Source: Candidatus Accumulibacter proximus
GTDB taxonomy: Bacteria; Pseudomonadota; Gammaproteobacteria; Burkholderiales; Rhodocyclaceae
Reading direction: 5' to 3'
DNA: 64,000 nucleotides
NCBI GenBank assembly: GCA_016709675.1
Contig: JADJMH010000005.1
Coordinates: 62,001 to 126,000, forward strand
Below, in pieces: positions 15,908 through 24,564 of the stretch. The stretch's first letter is position 1. Every line of letters begins with the position of its first letter. Position numbers and translations under genes: made by a program. The notes beneath the pieces were generated by a model, which saw nothing but the letters and a program-made list of their open reading frames with translations, was not told the DNA's origin and did no database searches.

Positions 15908-16195
15908 ATGCCCAAGGCCAGCATCACCTTTCAGGATATCGGCGTCACCGTCACCGTACCGGCAGGCACCCGCCTGATCGAGGTTTCGGAAAAGGTCGGT
16001 GCGGGCATCACCTACGGCTGCCGCGAAGGCGAATGCTGTACCTGCCTGACCAGGATCGTCTCCGGCCATGAACACCTGGCCTCACCGTCGGTACTCGAGG
16101 ACCAGGTGCTGAAGGACAACCTCGCACCGCGCCGACACCGGCTGGCCTGCCAGGCGCAGGTGCTGGGCGGCAGCATCGTCGTCCAGCCCGCTTGA
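15908..16195 (+). CDS. 2Fe-2S plant-type ferredoxin
   Basis: A 95-residue ferredoxin with the 2Fe-2S motif CREGECCTC (Cys pattern C-x4-C-x2-C; one extra Cys) and a final Cys in RLACQAQV. It starts at the ATG at 15908 with a GGAG site. It lies 28 bases after the flavodiiron gene and 38 bases before the FeSII gene in the same operon. It may supply electrons to the flavodiiron protein or to nitrogenase; the sequence does not decide which. Confidence 0.88.
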   Translation: MPKASITFQDIGVTVTVPAGTRLIEVSEKVGAGITYGCREGECCTCLTRIVSGHEHLASPSVLEDQVLKDNLAPRRHRLACQAQVLGGSIVVQPA

Positions 16196-16233
16196 GTTTT
16201 CACCCCAACCCTTCCGTTTACCAGGAGCCTGCC

Positions 16234-16608
16234 ATGCCCAACATCACCTTTTCTAGTTCGATGCACAAGGACAAGACCATCTACGCCGTCGCCGGCAGCC
16301 ACACCCAGACCATTCTGAAGCTCGCCAAGGAGAACCATGTCCCGATCGACTTCTCCTGCGGCGATGGCGAGTGCGGTACCTGCCTGGTCAAGGTCAGCAG
16401 CGTCGACAAGAGCAGTCACAACAAGTACGGCCACATGGGTGGCCCGCTCAACGTCCGCGAGGTCGCCGTCCTCAGGGAGATGGGCAAGATCAAGCAGGCG
16501 CAGATCGAACAGATGTACGTCGACGATCTGCCGCCGACCGAATGGCGGCTCGCCTGCCAGTACATCGTCCGCGACGAGGACATCCTGGTCGAGTACCCGA
16601 GCCGGTGA
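16234..16608 (+). CDS. FeSII (Shethna protein II)-like 2Fe-2S protein
   Basis: The 124-residue 2Fe-2S protein has CGDGECGTC and a fourth Cys in RLACQYIVRDEDILVEY. The long insert between third and fourth Cys, the length, and the LPPTEWRLACQ ending match the Azotobacter Shethna II protein, which binds oxidised nitrogenase and protects it from oxygen by forming an inactive complex. It has an AGGAG ribosome site, and its stop overlaps the GTG start of draG. Placement next to a flavodiiron protein and nifB supports a protective role. Confidence 0.82.
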   Translation: MPNITFSSSMHKDKTIYAVAGSHTQTILKLAKENHVPIDFSCGDGECGTCLVKVSSVDKSSHNKYGHMGGPLNVREVAVLREMGKIKQAQIEQMYVDDLPPTEWRLACQYIVRDEDILVEYPSR

Positions 16609-17519
16609 CGCCGCTGCCGGCTGCCGGGTCCGGGGCGACAACGGCACGGGCCGAGGCCGCCTATCTGGGCCTGGCGCTGGGCGACGCGCTGGGCGCCACG
16701 GTCGAGTTCATGACGCCACGCGAAATCGTTCATCACTTCGGCGTGCATCGCGAGATCGTCGGTGGCGGCTGGCTCAAGCTCAGGCCAGGTCAGGTGACCG
16801 ACGACACGAGCATGTCGCTGGCCCTCGGCGAAGCCATCCTGGCCAATGGCGGCAGCGTCGTCCCGCTCGCCTGCGCCGAGGCCTTCGATGCCTGGATGCG
16901 GCGCAAGCCAGTCGATATCGGCAATACCGTCCGCCGGAACCTGGTGGCTTTCCGCCAGACCGGCGTGCCGGTCGCGCCGTCGTCGGATCACGACGCCGGC
17001 AATGGTGCCGCCATGCGCGTGTTGCCGGTGGCCCTGGCGACCCTCGGCCAGTCGCCAGCCGCCGTAAGCGCGGCCGTGCAGGCGCAGGCGCACGTCACGC
17101 ACAACAACGCCGTCTCGGACGCGGTCTGCCAATTCCTGACCCTGGCCGTACAGGATCTGCTGCGCGGTTGTTCGCTGGCGGAGACCCTCAGCCACCACCT
17201 GGGCTCATTGCTGGCGGTACATCCCGAACTGTCGTTTCGCGACCGTCCACGCCGCGAGAACCCAAGCGGCTGGGTCGTCGAGACGCTGCAGGCGGTGTTG
17301 CAGGGGCTGGACGACGGCGACGGCTTCGAGGACTGCCTGGTTGATGTCGTCAATCGCGGAGGCGATGCCGATACCACCGGTGCCATCGCCGGCATGCTCG
17401 CCGGCGCGCTGCACGGTCCACAGGCCATTCCGCGACGCTGGCTCAAGGCTCTCGATCCCGGCGTTGCCAGCCAGTGCCGGGAGCAGGCACGCGCTCTCCT
17501 GCAAATGGCCGCGCGCTAG
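16605..17519 (+). CDS. draG: DraG, dinitrogenase reductase ADP-ribosyl glycohydrolase
   Basis: DraG removes the ADP-ribose that DraT puts on NifH, restoring nitrogenase activity when ammonium is used up. The 304-residue protein shows the ADP-ribosylglycohydrolase metal motifs: GDALGATVEFM near the start, DDTSMSLA and the C-terminal GGDADTTGAIAGMLAGA. Translation starts at GTG (16605), overlapping the FeSII stop as GTGA; no ATG is available near the conserved start. draT lies 43 kb away beside nifH, so the usual draTG pair is split by the inserted island. Confidence 0.92.
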   Translation: MTPLPAAGSGATTARAEAAYLGLALGDALGATVEFMTPREIVHHFGVHREIVGGGWLKLRPGQVTDDTSMSLALGEAILANGGSVVPLACAEAFDAWMRRKPVDIGNTVRRNLVAFRQTGVPVAPSSDHDAGNGAAMRVLPVALATLGQSPAAVSAAVQAQAHVTHNNAVSDAVCQFLTLAVQDLLRGCSLAETLSHHLGSLLAVHPELSFRDRPRRENPSGWVVETLQAVLQGLDDGDGFEDCLVDVVNRGGDADTTGAIAGMLAGALHGPQAIPRRWLKALDPGVASQCREQARALLQMAAR

Positions 17520-17525
17520 ACCGGT

Positions 17526-18383
17526 TCAGCCCGGCACGGCCTCGGCCAGCAGCGCCAGCGCATCGGCCTCGACGATCTCGATACCGATGCGCTTGCAGAA
17601 GCGCCGCTCCTTGTCGTTGGGCTCGGCGATCAGCGCCCAGCCGGCAGGCTCGACTGCAGCATCATGGATCAGGTCGGCGAGGACCATGCGCTCGGTGTCG
17701 CGGTTCAGTCGCATGCCGAGCAGCAGATAACGCCGGCCACGGCGATGCGCCTTGACGAACGACGGCACGGCAAAGCCGCCCATCAGCTCGGTGATGTAAT
17801 CCACATAGTCGGCGTCAGAGGCAATGTAGCTCGGCTGCGGCAGCGGCGCCCCCATCGGCTTGAACAGCACCGGCAGCGCCGTGTCGGCCTCCCCGGGCAC
17901 GATGGCGCGGTAGCTGCTGCCATCCGAGACATACAGCCGGAAGCGATAGTCGGTGCCGCCAAGCCGTGCGCAGCCGAGGATCAGCAGGTGTGGCGTCCCG
18001 GCATACGACTCGAGCAACTGCGTATCGCGGTTGATGTCGATCACGTACGGCGGCCGGACTGTCGCCAGCCAGTCGTGCAGCGCCGCCCGTGTCCAGCGCG
18101 TGGCGCCGTAAGTGCTGTCGAGGAAGCGCGTCACGGCGCTCCTGCCGCGCTTGAGTTCGACATTCATCGCCGCCCGGGGGAACTCGTACATCAGCTTAGG
18201 CACCATCGGTCGTCCGCCGTTCATCGCCAGGATCAGTTGCTCGCTGGTCGCGGGCATGCGACGGCCGTCGGCCAGCGAAGTGACATCGGCGACCACGCCC
18301 GGCCCGAGGTAGGGAACGATACTGCCGTCGGCCAGGCCAGCTTGCCATGCTTCGAGAAGGTCGGTGAGGGTCATTGTCGGCAT
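17526..18383 (-). CDS. SIR2-like domain protein next to draG
   Basis: The 285-residue protein starts with a Rossmann-type glycine loop, GSIVPYLGPGVV, of the kind that opens SIR2-like (SIR2_2) domains. These use NAD in hydrolysis or deacylation. No zinc-binding Cys quartet of classical sirtuins is visible. The start is the ATG at 18383 (GGAG about nine bases upstream); a second ATG three codons in is possible. It is tail to tail with draG, six bases apart. A link to the NAD-dependent DraT/DraG system is suggestive but unproven. Confidence 0.6.
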   Translation of the reverse strand: MPTMTLTDLLEAWQAGLADGSIVPYLGPGVVADVTSLADGRRMPATSEQLILAMNGGRPMVPKLMYEFPRAAMNVELKRGRSAVTRFLDSTYGATRWTRAALHDWLATVRPPYVIDINRDTQLLESYAGTPHLLILGCARLGGTDYRFRLYVSDGSSYRAIVPGEADTALPVLFKPMGAPLPQPSYIASDADYVDYITELMGGFAVPSFVKAHRRGRRYLLLGMRLNRDTERMVLADLIHDAAVEPAGWALIAEPNDKERRFCKRIGIEIVEADALALLAEAVPG

Positions 18384-18520
18384 TGTGCATACTCCGCGTG
18401 AATTCACCCTGTCCATGCAAGAAGCGCGCCGGCCCGGACATCCCCTGACGACGGGTTGTCCAGGCCCCGCTGGCAATCCGGTTGTCGGTTTCGCGACAAA
18501 CCCGCCGTCAGTCCTGATCC

Positions 18521-18547
18521 GAGGCAAAAGGTCTTGCCTTTTGCCTC
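18521..18547. terminator. Perfect hairpin between SIR2-like gene and cassette array
   Basis: An 11-base stem (GAGGCAAAAGG paired with CCTTTTGCCTC) around a five-base loop. There is no long T-run on either side, so it could be a REP-type hairpin instead of a terminator. It sits near the left edge of the cassette region; the rest of 18384-18630 shows nothing else I can name. Confidence 0.4.
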
Positions 18548-18630
18548 CAGGTAGGCTTCGCGAGAACCAGGAAAAAGGAGAAGACCTGCCCCCCGAGGGC
18601 AACCTTATTCGTCAGGTGAATGGATTGGAT

Positions 18631-18837
18631 TCACGACGCCGTCCATGCCAAGTAGAGAATAAGAGGTGGACCAAAAGAATAGAGTGCAATGGTGCTCCAA
18701 AAACCGAAACCATTCTCGGTGCGCTCATACCACCGACCCTTGCAATAGACGCGGCCGCTTTTTATGGAGACCAATCCGTATGAAATCATCCCCAGGCACA
18801 GAATCGTCAAAACGATCTTCAATAGGATGACCAGCAT
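18631..18837 (-). CDS. Small two-span membrane protein (cassette gene)
   Basis: A 68-residue protein with an N-terminal hydrophobic span (MLVILLKIVLTILCLGMISY), a short basic loop KSGRVYCKGRWYER and a second span near the C-terminus. Its start lies six bases from an attC site (18844-18918), the usual place for an integron cassette gene. It is the last cassette-like gene at the left end of the array; no attC is visible beyond it. Unrecognised family. Confidence 0.55.
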   Translation of the reverse strand: MLVILLKIVLTILCLGMISYGLVSIKSGRVYCKGRWYERTENGFGFWSTIALYSFGPPLILYLAWTAS

Positions 18838-18843
18838 CAGATC

Positions 18844-18918
18844 ACCTAACGCAGAGCTGATCGGTGCTGTGCGGCTTTATCGCGCAGCGTCCAGCGAGCG
18901 AAGGGAGGGCGGTTGAGC
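18844..18918 (-). repeat. attC site
   Basis: Ends ACCTAAC and GTTGAGC match RYYYAAC/GTTRRRY. The inner sequence pairs into a hairpin around GCGGCTTTATCGCGC. Read on the minus strand it ends in the usual ...CGTTAGGT form. The C-terminus of the osmC gene extends into it. Confidence 0.75.
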
Positions 18919-19398
18919 GCCATGTTGGAGCGCAGTTTGCCGTGGCTCGCAACGAACCTCGGTCCTGACAGAATTGGCGATGAAGCACTCGTCGTGCGCC
19001 AAACGATGGAGCTTGTGAAGCTCGGCGTTCGTCGGCGTCTTGTCTCCCGAGAATCGTGCTTCAGGGCGAAGAGTGACGACCGTCATCATGAGCTTGCCTT
19101 CCGCATTTCTGGCCATCACACCCTCTGCCGCATCATGGTAGTCGTCCACTACGAAGCCATGCTTGACCGCGATGGAGAGAAACCAAAGCATGTGGCAACT
19201 GGACAGGGAGGCGACGAAGGCTTCCTCGGGATCGACGGCGTCGACTGCCGAATAGGGCAAAGGGACGACATGCGGGGACGACGAGCCAGCGATTTCGATA
19301 CCGCCGTCGAAGCGGAGAATGTGCTTTCGGCTGTAGCGATTGTCGATGAACTTCTGGCCAGACCGAGACCAGATTATTTCAGCAGTGTAGATGGCCAT
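18877..19398 (-). CDS. OsmC/Ohr-family peroxide-type reductase
   Basis: A 173-residue OsmC-family protein. The two conserved Cys are present, one in SLSSCHMLWFL and one in DECFIANSV, the thiol pair that reduces organic hydroperoxides in this family. The ATG at 19398 begins the conserved MAIYTAEIIW; the longer upstream frame reads through the neighbouring attC. The last 14 or so codons lie inside the downstream attC, as can happen in cassettes. A truncated duplicate of the first 47 codons lies at 33973-34113. Confidence 0.85.
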   Translation of the reverse strand: MAIYTAEIIWSRSGQKFIDNRYSRKHILRFDGGIEIAGSSSPHVVPLPYSAVDAVDPEEAFVASLSSCHMLWFLSIAVKHGFVVDDYHDAAEGVMARNAEGKLMMTVVTLRPEARFSGDKTPTNAELHKLHRLAHDECFIANSVRTEVRCEPRQTALQHGAQPPSLRSLDAAR

Positions 19399-19409
19399 AG
19401 TGTTGTGCG

Positions 19410-19505
19410 CTCCAACGTAGAGGTGAGGGGTGGCCGGAGCGCGAAGCGCGGGCGGAACCTGCAAGCGCAGCTTGCAAGCCGTCCCTCTCGACCGCCATGT
19501 CAGCC
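19410..19505 (-). repeat. attC site, long and slightly degenerate
   Basis: Starts CTCCAAC and ends GTCAGCC where GTTRRRY is expected (one core change). The inner bases GTAGAGGTGAGGGG and GTCCCTCTCGACCGCCATG are shared with the clean attC at 53584-53655, with a longer central hairpin. Confidence 0.6.
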
Positions 19506-19589
19506 CGCATTTTGGCACTTGCACGTAATCGCAGTTTGACGAGATGGCAAAGTGGAACCATAATGGTTTCATTACGGTTGGAGAATGAT

Positions 19590-19835
19590 ATGCCTACTAC
19601 CCTGACTTTAAAGAATATCCCGGACGTCGTATACGACCGATTAAAGCTTTCTGCCGAAGCGCACCGCCGCAGCATGAATAGCGAAGCCATAGTCTGCCTT
19701 GAGGCGGCATTGCTACCGGCCAAGCTGACGCCCACCGAACGATTGGCTCGTGCTCGGGAACTTAGAGCGGCCTTGCCCAAGGGGCAATTTGAGGAGCGTG
19801 ACATTGATGAACTGAAACGCGCGGGGCGGCCATGA
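19590..19835 (+). CDS. FitA-like ribbon-helix-helix antitoxin
   Basis: The 81-residue protein begins MPTTLTLKNIPDVVYDRLK, a classic Arc/FitA-type ribbon-helix-helix, with a C-terminal tail (ELRAALPKGQF) that would wrap the toxin. It overlaps the PIN gene by four bases (ATGA). Unlike most cassette genes here it is on the plus strand. Type II antitoxins of this kind repress their own promoter. Confidence 0.8.
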   Translation: MPTTLTLKNIPDVVYDRLKLSAEAHRRSMNSEAIVCLEAALLPAKLTPTERLARARELRAALPKGQFEERDIDELKRAGRP

Positions 19836-20227
19836 TTGTGGTGGACTCCAACATCGTGGCATACCTATACCTACCGGGTGAGCGCACCGCTGATGCTGAG
19901 GCGTTGCTAGAGCAAGACCCGGAATGGGCGGCTCCTGTTCTGTGGCGTAGCGAGTTTCGCAACATTCTGGCTGGATATACGAGGCGGAAAACGCTTACCT
20001 TTGAGCAGGCATGCAGCCTACAGAAGGAAGCAGAAGACCTTCTCTCTGGGTCGGAGTTTGAAGTTGACTCGCGAGCCGTCCTCGAACTGGTAGGTGACAG
20101 CGATTGTTCGGCATACGACTGTGAATTCGTTGCGTTGGCAATCACGCTCGACACAAAATTGGTGACAGCAGACAGAAAAGTGTTGGGCGCTTTCCCGAAC
20201 AGAAGCATGGCACTGGCTGCGGGCTAA
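19832..20227 (+). CDS. FitB/VapC-like PIN-domain toxin
   Basis: A 131-residue PIN ribonuclease with the conserved acidic residues in VVDSNIVAYL, WRSEFRN, CSAYDCEFVALA and LVTADRKVL. Such toxins cleave tRNA or mRNA when the antitoxin is lost. Its TAA stop is embedded in the adjacent attC. Toxin-antitoxin cassettes are common stabilisers in chromosomal integrons. Confidence 0.87.
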   Translation: MIVVDSNIVAYLYLPGERTADAEALLEQDPEWAAPVLWRSEFRNILAGYTRRKTLTFEQACSLQKEAEDLLSGSEFEVDSRAVLELVGDSDCSAYDCEFVALAITLDTKLVTADRKVLGAFPNRSMALAAG

Positions 20228-20288
20228 CGTGAAAGCTCAGGGGCGCGAAGCCGGCTTGCCGGCGAAGCGTCCCTCTGGAGCGGGCGGT
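20222..20288 (-). repeat. attC site interrupted by group IIC intron 1
   Basis: The site opens at GGCTAAC, forms a hairpin around GCCGGCTTGCCGGC, and is cut after GT at 20287-20288. The rest of the core (TAGAC) resumes at 22267-22271, giving GTTAGAC if rejoined. Confidence 0.72.
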
Positions 20289-22266
20289 GTGCGCCCAGCA
20301 TGGGCGCGATGTGATGGGGTGGAAGTCCCCTGTGGGAGTACCGGGATTGATTCGACATATTGGATCAATGATAACCACTAGCCGAAGGCAAGGGCAAGGT
20401 CGCGAGGACTTGTCTGGAGGAAGCCGGAGCGCAAAAGTGCGAGGCGACGGACAGAAACTGCATAGAAGGCCTGGTCTGCGGGCGAGTTGGCACCCCATGA
20501 CGAAGCCCATCGGATACGGCGGACAAGGTAAATGCAGCGCTTGTGCACGGAAACATCGCGTTCTTACCTGGGAGACCTGATCGGCAAGCGATTGCCGACG
20601 TTTCGCAAAAGCAGTGGGGATCGCTGCTCAACAGAATGATCCGGGCGTTGCGGCAGGCTGCCGGCCGCAGACGAGCGAACAGGCAGTGAGCGAAGCGAAG
20701 GCCATAGCGCGACGGCGAGCAATCGCCGGCGTGACTGATCAGGAGTCAGCAGAGGCCATAGTAGCTGCACCGAAAGGTAACGCGAAGGGCCGAACATGAA
20801 CAGCAAAGGAGGAGCCGTGAGTTACTCGAACCCGACAACGAACCCGACCGGGGGAGCCGGGGATCGGCGTGATCTTGCCCAGCCAGCCTTGCACGACGCC
20901 CCGAAGGAAGTTTGTATGGGGAAGGACTTGATGGAAGCCGTACCTCACCGGCCAACCTGAAACAGGCGTGGCGTCGAGTGAAATCCAACCGCGGCGCACC
21001 GGGAATCGACGGACTGCGCATTGAGGACTTCCCGGCGTATGCCTGTGAGCACTGGCCGGCCATCCGCCAGACCCTGAGCGAGGGTCGCTATCAGCCACAA
21101 GCGGTGCGACGGGTGACTATCCCGAAGCCCAGTGGTGGCGAACGCGCGCTGGGCATCCCGACCGTTGTTGACAGGGTCGTCCAGCAAGCCATCGCTCAAA
21201 TCATGACACCGATCTTCGATCCGGAATTCTCCGAATCGAGCTATGGGTTTCGGCCGACGCTCCGCCCACGGCGCACTCAAGCAGGTCAGATCCGACCTCA
21301 AGGCCGGTTATCGCATCGCCGTTGACCTTGACTTGGCGAAATTTTTCGACAACGTCGATCACGACATCCTGATGGCCCGAGTGGCCAGAAAGGTAAGCGA
21401 CAAGCGGTTGCTGGCCCTCATCGGCCGCTACCTGCGGGCGGGTGTCATGATGGGTTCCACGCTTCAACCCAGCGAGTTGGGAACGCCGCAAGGCGGACCC
21501 CTCTCGCCGCTGCTGGCCAACATCCTGCTTGACGATCTGGATCGGACGCTGAAGGGCGAGGCCACCGCTTTGCGCGGTACGCCGACGACCTCATGGTTCT
21601 GGTCAAGAGCGAACGGGCCGGCCAGCGCGTCAAGGCCAGTCTCACCGCCTACCTCGGCCGGCAACTCAAACTGCCGGTCAACGAGAAGAAGAGCCAGGTG
21701 GCAAAGATCGAGCAGTGCGTCTTTCTGGGATTCACCTTCAGGAAGAACAAACTGCGCTGGTCGGATGCCGCCTTCGCCGACTTCAAGCACCGCCTCCGGG
21801 AACTGACGGGGCGAAGCTGGGGAGTTTCGATGCAACATCGGTTCGAGAAACTCGGGCAGTACCTGCGCGGCTGGATGGGCTACTTTGGCATCTCGGAGTA
21901 TTACCGACCGATTCCCGGACTGGATGAATGGCTACGCCGACTGTGCGCATGTGCTACTGGAAACAGTGGCGTCTGTGTCGCACGAAGATCAGCCACCTTC
22001 TGGCGCTGGGGTCGACCGGCGGACGGCGATCTTGACGGGAGTCAGCGGCAAGAGCTACTGGCACCTGTCTCGGTCAAGGCGACGCAAGTCGGGATGACGA
22101 ACGATTGGTTGAGGGCACAAGGTCTGGTGAGTATCCGGAATCTTTGGATGAAGGCTCACGGGTACGCTTGAGAACGTCGTGTGCGCCCTGTTCATGAACC
22201 GCCCGGTGCGGACCCGCATGCCGGGTGGTGTGGGGAGGGCCGGTTAGACGCCGGCCCTTACCCGAT
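20289..22266 (+). mobile_element. Group IIC-attC intron, copy 1
   Basis: Begins GTGCGCCCAGCATGGGCG, the group IIC 5' consensus, and ends ...CCCGAT. A domain V-like hairpin (ACCGCCCGGTGCGGACCCGC) is near 22197-22228. It encodes a broken reverse transcriptase. The intron runs opposite to the attC/cassette direction, as reported for this class. About 97-99% alike by eye to copy 3 at 47695-49681. Confidence 0.85.
20817..22171 (+). pseudogene. Group II intron reverse transcriptase/maturase, frameshifted
   Basis: The frame opens at GTG (20817) behind AAAGGAGGA and would give about 450 residues like the intact copy at 40530. Reading-frame breaks occur near 20940 (two bases missing relative to copy 3), 21255 and 21550, so the protein is split. 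Visible pieces include RGAPGIDGLRIEDFPAYA, DLDLAKFFDNVDHD, GTPQGGPLSPLLANILLDD and the maturase-like LTGRSWGVSM. The break at the YADD region is itself a one-base change. Confidence 0.85.
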
Positions 22267-22290
22267 TAGACGACGTTGAGAAATGAGAAC

Positions 22291-22596
22291 CTACGCGGGA
22301 ACCGCCTGGGCTACGAGCTTGACGCCCAGTGCCGCGCACACGCGGGACACGGTATCGAAACGCGGTTGCGCATCTGACCGCAGCGCCCGGTAGAGGGCCT
22401 CGCGCGTAAGACCGGACGCCCGCGCGATCTCGGTCATGCCGCGCGCGCGGGCAATCGTGCCGAGCGCATGGGCGAATTCGGCCGGATCGTTCTCTTCAAG
22501 AACGATGGTCAGGTACTCGGCAATAGCCTGCTGGTCAGGTAAATGCTCGGCCATGTCGAATTCCGGCAACTTGGCAACCTTGATCTTTTTGGTCAT
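22291..22596 (-). CDS. HigA-type antitoxin (addiction module antidote)
   Basis: A 101-residue protein with a Cro/cI-type helix-turn-helix in GMTEIARASGLTREALYRAL, typical of the antidote partner of RelE/HigB-like toxins. It starts three bases after the toxin stop, so toxin comes first, as in higBA-type loci. The intron-interrupted attC lies just beyond its stop, consistent with one cassette holding both genes. Confidence 0.85.
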   Translation of the reverse strand: MTKKIKVAKLPEFDMAEHLPDQQAIAEYLTIVLEENDPAEFAHALGTIARARGMTEIARASGLTREALYRALRSDAQPRFDTVSRVCAALGVKLVAQAVPA

Positions 22597-22599
22597 GGT

Positions 22600-22896
22600 T
22601 CAATCCTCCACGGTAGCGGCCAACGTGATGGCCTTGGCAATATCGGCGGCCTGCGTAGACTTGTCGCCACCGCCTAGCATCACGATCAGCGTCGCGCCGC
22701 GCTGCACGTAGTACATGCGCCAGCCCGGCCCGAAGTGTTCGCGCATCTCGAACACGCTCTCGCCGACCGGCTTAACATCACCGAGGTTACCCGCCTGCGC
22801 TTTTTCCAAACGCCGCGCCAGGCGACGATGCGTCATGCTGTCACTGAGGCCGGAAAGCCACGCGGAAAACTCTGGGATGAGTTTGATCGAGTACAT
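22600..22896 (-). CDS. RelE/HigB-type toxin
   Basis: The 98-residue protein carries the RelE/ParE-fold sequences FSAWLSGLSD, RLEKAQAGNLGDVKPVGESVFEMR and YYVQRGATLIVMLGGGDKSTQ, found in the phage-derived Gp49/HigB-like addiction toxins. Such toxins cleave mRNA at the ribosome. It is upstream of its antitoxin on the minus strand. Confidence 0.87.
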   Translation of the reverse strand: MYSIKLIPEFSAWLSGLSDSMTHRRLARRLEKAQAGNLGDVKPVGESVFEMREHFGPGWRMYYVQRGATLIVMLGGGDKSTQAADIAKAITLAATVED

Positions 22897-22958
22897 ACAA
22901 TAACTGTAACCGTTTGGTTACAGTCTGTCAAGACGTCTGGTTACGTCAGGCGGGTAGG

Positions 22959-23027
22959 GTCTAACGTGGAGGTCACCGGCGCTGCGCGGCTTTATCGCGC
23001 AGCGCCCCTTGGAGCGCAGTGTTAGGC
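22959..23027 (-). repeat. attC site
   Basis: GTCTAAC ... GTTAGGC, 69 bases, with a near-perfect inner hairpin (GGCGCTGCGCGGC around TTTAT). One of the cleanest attC sites in the window. Confidence 0.88.
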
Positions 23028-23033
23028 GTTTGC

Positions 23034-23324
23034 TCACCTGCGAAGGCTCTCGATGAGTTGCCATGTTGACTTGCCTGGAAGGCGACATTCCCAGAAGCGC
23101 CAGCCATTGACAGGGCTTCCGGTAACCGCCACCGCAGCAGCGGATGGAGAGTCATAGCGTTGCCCGTTGACGGCAAGCGCGCCGCCTTCAACGCGGCCAG
23201 TGCGGACTTGGCCTTTGTAGCTGGCTCGAAACTCGGTGCCGGCGGGGAACCGCACGCCTTTAGCAACCCAGTCATCTGCTGACCGGCCGGTTGTTTCCTT
23301 TGCTCTTGCAAGGCGCTCTTGCAA
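23034..23324 (-). CDS. DUF4357/DUF2924-like small protein (cassette gene)
   Basis: The 96-residue product contains GVRFPAGTEFRASYKG, NGQRYDSPSAAAVAVTGSP and VNGWRFWECR, a pattern known from DUF4357/DUF2924-like domains, which often accompany restriction or other defence genes. Function is not known. It ends seven bases before an attC. A 13-base direct repeat (CTCTTGCAAGGCG twice) lies at its start, so the exact start codon is uncertain. Confidence 0.6.
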   Translation of the reverse strand: MQERLARAKETTGRSADDWVAKGVRFPAGTEFRASYKGQVRTGRVEGGALAVNGQRYDSPSAAAVAVTGSPVNGWRFWECRLPGKSTWQLIESLRR

Positions 23325-23451
23325 GGCGGGGCCAGGTCTAACATTCCAACAAACAACGAGCCAAGCTTGATTCCTTCAAGTACCACAGCCGCCTCGCCAG
23401 CCGCGCGAGCAGGGTCAAGTCTTTTCTTTTTTCCCGACCGGTGATTTCTCA

Positions 23452-23655
23452 ACCCGCGATTTCCAGCCGTCTTTCAATCCGGTCAATTGGCGCCTTGATC
23501 TGATCGATCCTTGACTGTTGCCAGATGATTTTCTCGTAGTTGTGCGCGCTATCGCGTCGGTCAGCGGCAGTGCTCGCTTTCGATGCGGTCCTGTCCACCC
23601 CGCAAGGCGCGCAAGTGCTCAAGAACCAGATTGTCAACGTTGTCGCTGATGGTCG
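23452..23655 (-). pseudogene. Degraded copy of small coiled-coil gene
   Basis: Counterpart of the intact gene at 57754-57996. About 40 bases are missing internally, and the start codon ATG has become ATC, so it cannot make the protein. The surviving end reads RIDQIKAP-IDRIERRLEIAG-like sequence. Confidence 0.6.
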
Positions 23656-23921
23656 AGACTTCTTGCAAAGGATGGGAAATCCAACGGCACCATCAAGAGT
23701 GTATGAGCCTCCATCAAGGGGTGTCAATCTCGAATTTGGCCCCGGTGGCCCTTGAAGAGTTATCCGAATCCCGCCCCACGCAGTGCCATGGGTCATCCCC
23801 CGGACCGGACCGGCCGTCCGTGGTTGAAAGTCGGCGGTCTATCCTTTTTCCTCCGGGCGGGCTACGAGCGAATGCGCTGCAGTCTCGCTCGATCACGGGA
23901 AGGAAGAAAGACCCTTGACTC

Positions 23922-24206
23922 TTGAAGGCGCTGGAGGCGCGTGGCGCAATACTTTCCAACACAGCGCTGGCGCAGCGCTTGGGGATGCCCGCGATGCGCA
24001 TCAACCGCTTCGTCAATGCTGCGAAGCACGTGTTCAACTTCGACCAAGCCGCGGTGCTGGTGCGTGACGAGACGGCGGGTACGGCGAAACTGCACCGGGA
24101 TCTGTTGGCGCGGCAGTTTCGGGTGGCGGCACGATCAGTGAGCGGATTACGGCGAAAACTGCCGGTCGTTCCAACCGCAAACGGCCAGGGTTTGCGAAAA
24201 AGTTGA
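23922..24206 (+). pseudogene. C-terminal remnant, possibly of BREX-type PglZ (left copy)
   Basis: The frame reads LSNTALAQRLGMPAMRINRF ... FDQAAVLVRDETAGT ... DLLARQF. This spacing recalls the C-terminal winged-helix end of BREX phosphatase PglZ proteins, but I cannot confirm it. No start or upstream domain is present. The same remnant sits at 58268-58552. Confidence 0.35.
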
Positions 24207-24281
24207 CGAATTTCTTTAGCCGCTGGTCGCCACCTGTTGCATTCCTTTACAACACTCGTTGGTGTTGTTAGGATTTACAAC

Positions 24282-24563
24282 ATGCCAGGGGTGCTGATCC
24301 TCGATGACCGATACCCACAAGGGGACCATGCTTTTGTCGCTGTGCGTGTCTTCCGGGTGCCGACCGAGGTGCCCGGAAGCACGCACGACCTGAAGTACAG
24401 CTTGGCTTACGTGGTGGATGGGGTGTGCGTGCTCCGTTTTGACAACGAGGCCGGCAAGGGCGACCACTTCCACTGCGGCGAAGAGGAGGCGCCCTACCTC
24501 TTCGTCTCGCTGGAACAGCTCTTGGCAGACTTCTGGACAGCCGTCGACGATTGGAGAAAGTGA
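24282..24563 (+). CDS. TumE-family toxin (left copy)
   Basis: A 93-residue protein beginning MPGVLILDDRYPQGDHAFVA; the segments HDLKYSLAYVVDGVCVLRFDNEAGKGDH and the C-terminal FWTAVDDWR match the TumE (DUF6516) toxin family of type II systems. The partner starts one base after its stop. A near-palindrome (GTTGTTAGGATTTACAAC) just before the ATG may be the operator. The right copy at 58628 differs at about ten residues. Confidence 0.75.
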   Translation: MPGVLILDDRYPQGDHAFVAVRVFRVPTEVPGSTHDLKYSLAYVVDGVCVLRFDNEAGKGDHFHCGEEEAPYLFVSLEQLLADFWTAVDDWRK

Positions 24564-24564
24564 C

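Noticed and set aside
17526..18383. Gene next to draG considered as draT
   Set aside because: It has a SIR2-like glycine loop and none of the DraT segments; the true draT is at 60292-61158.
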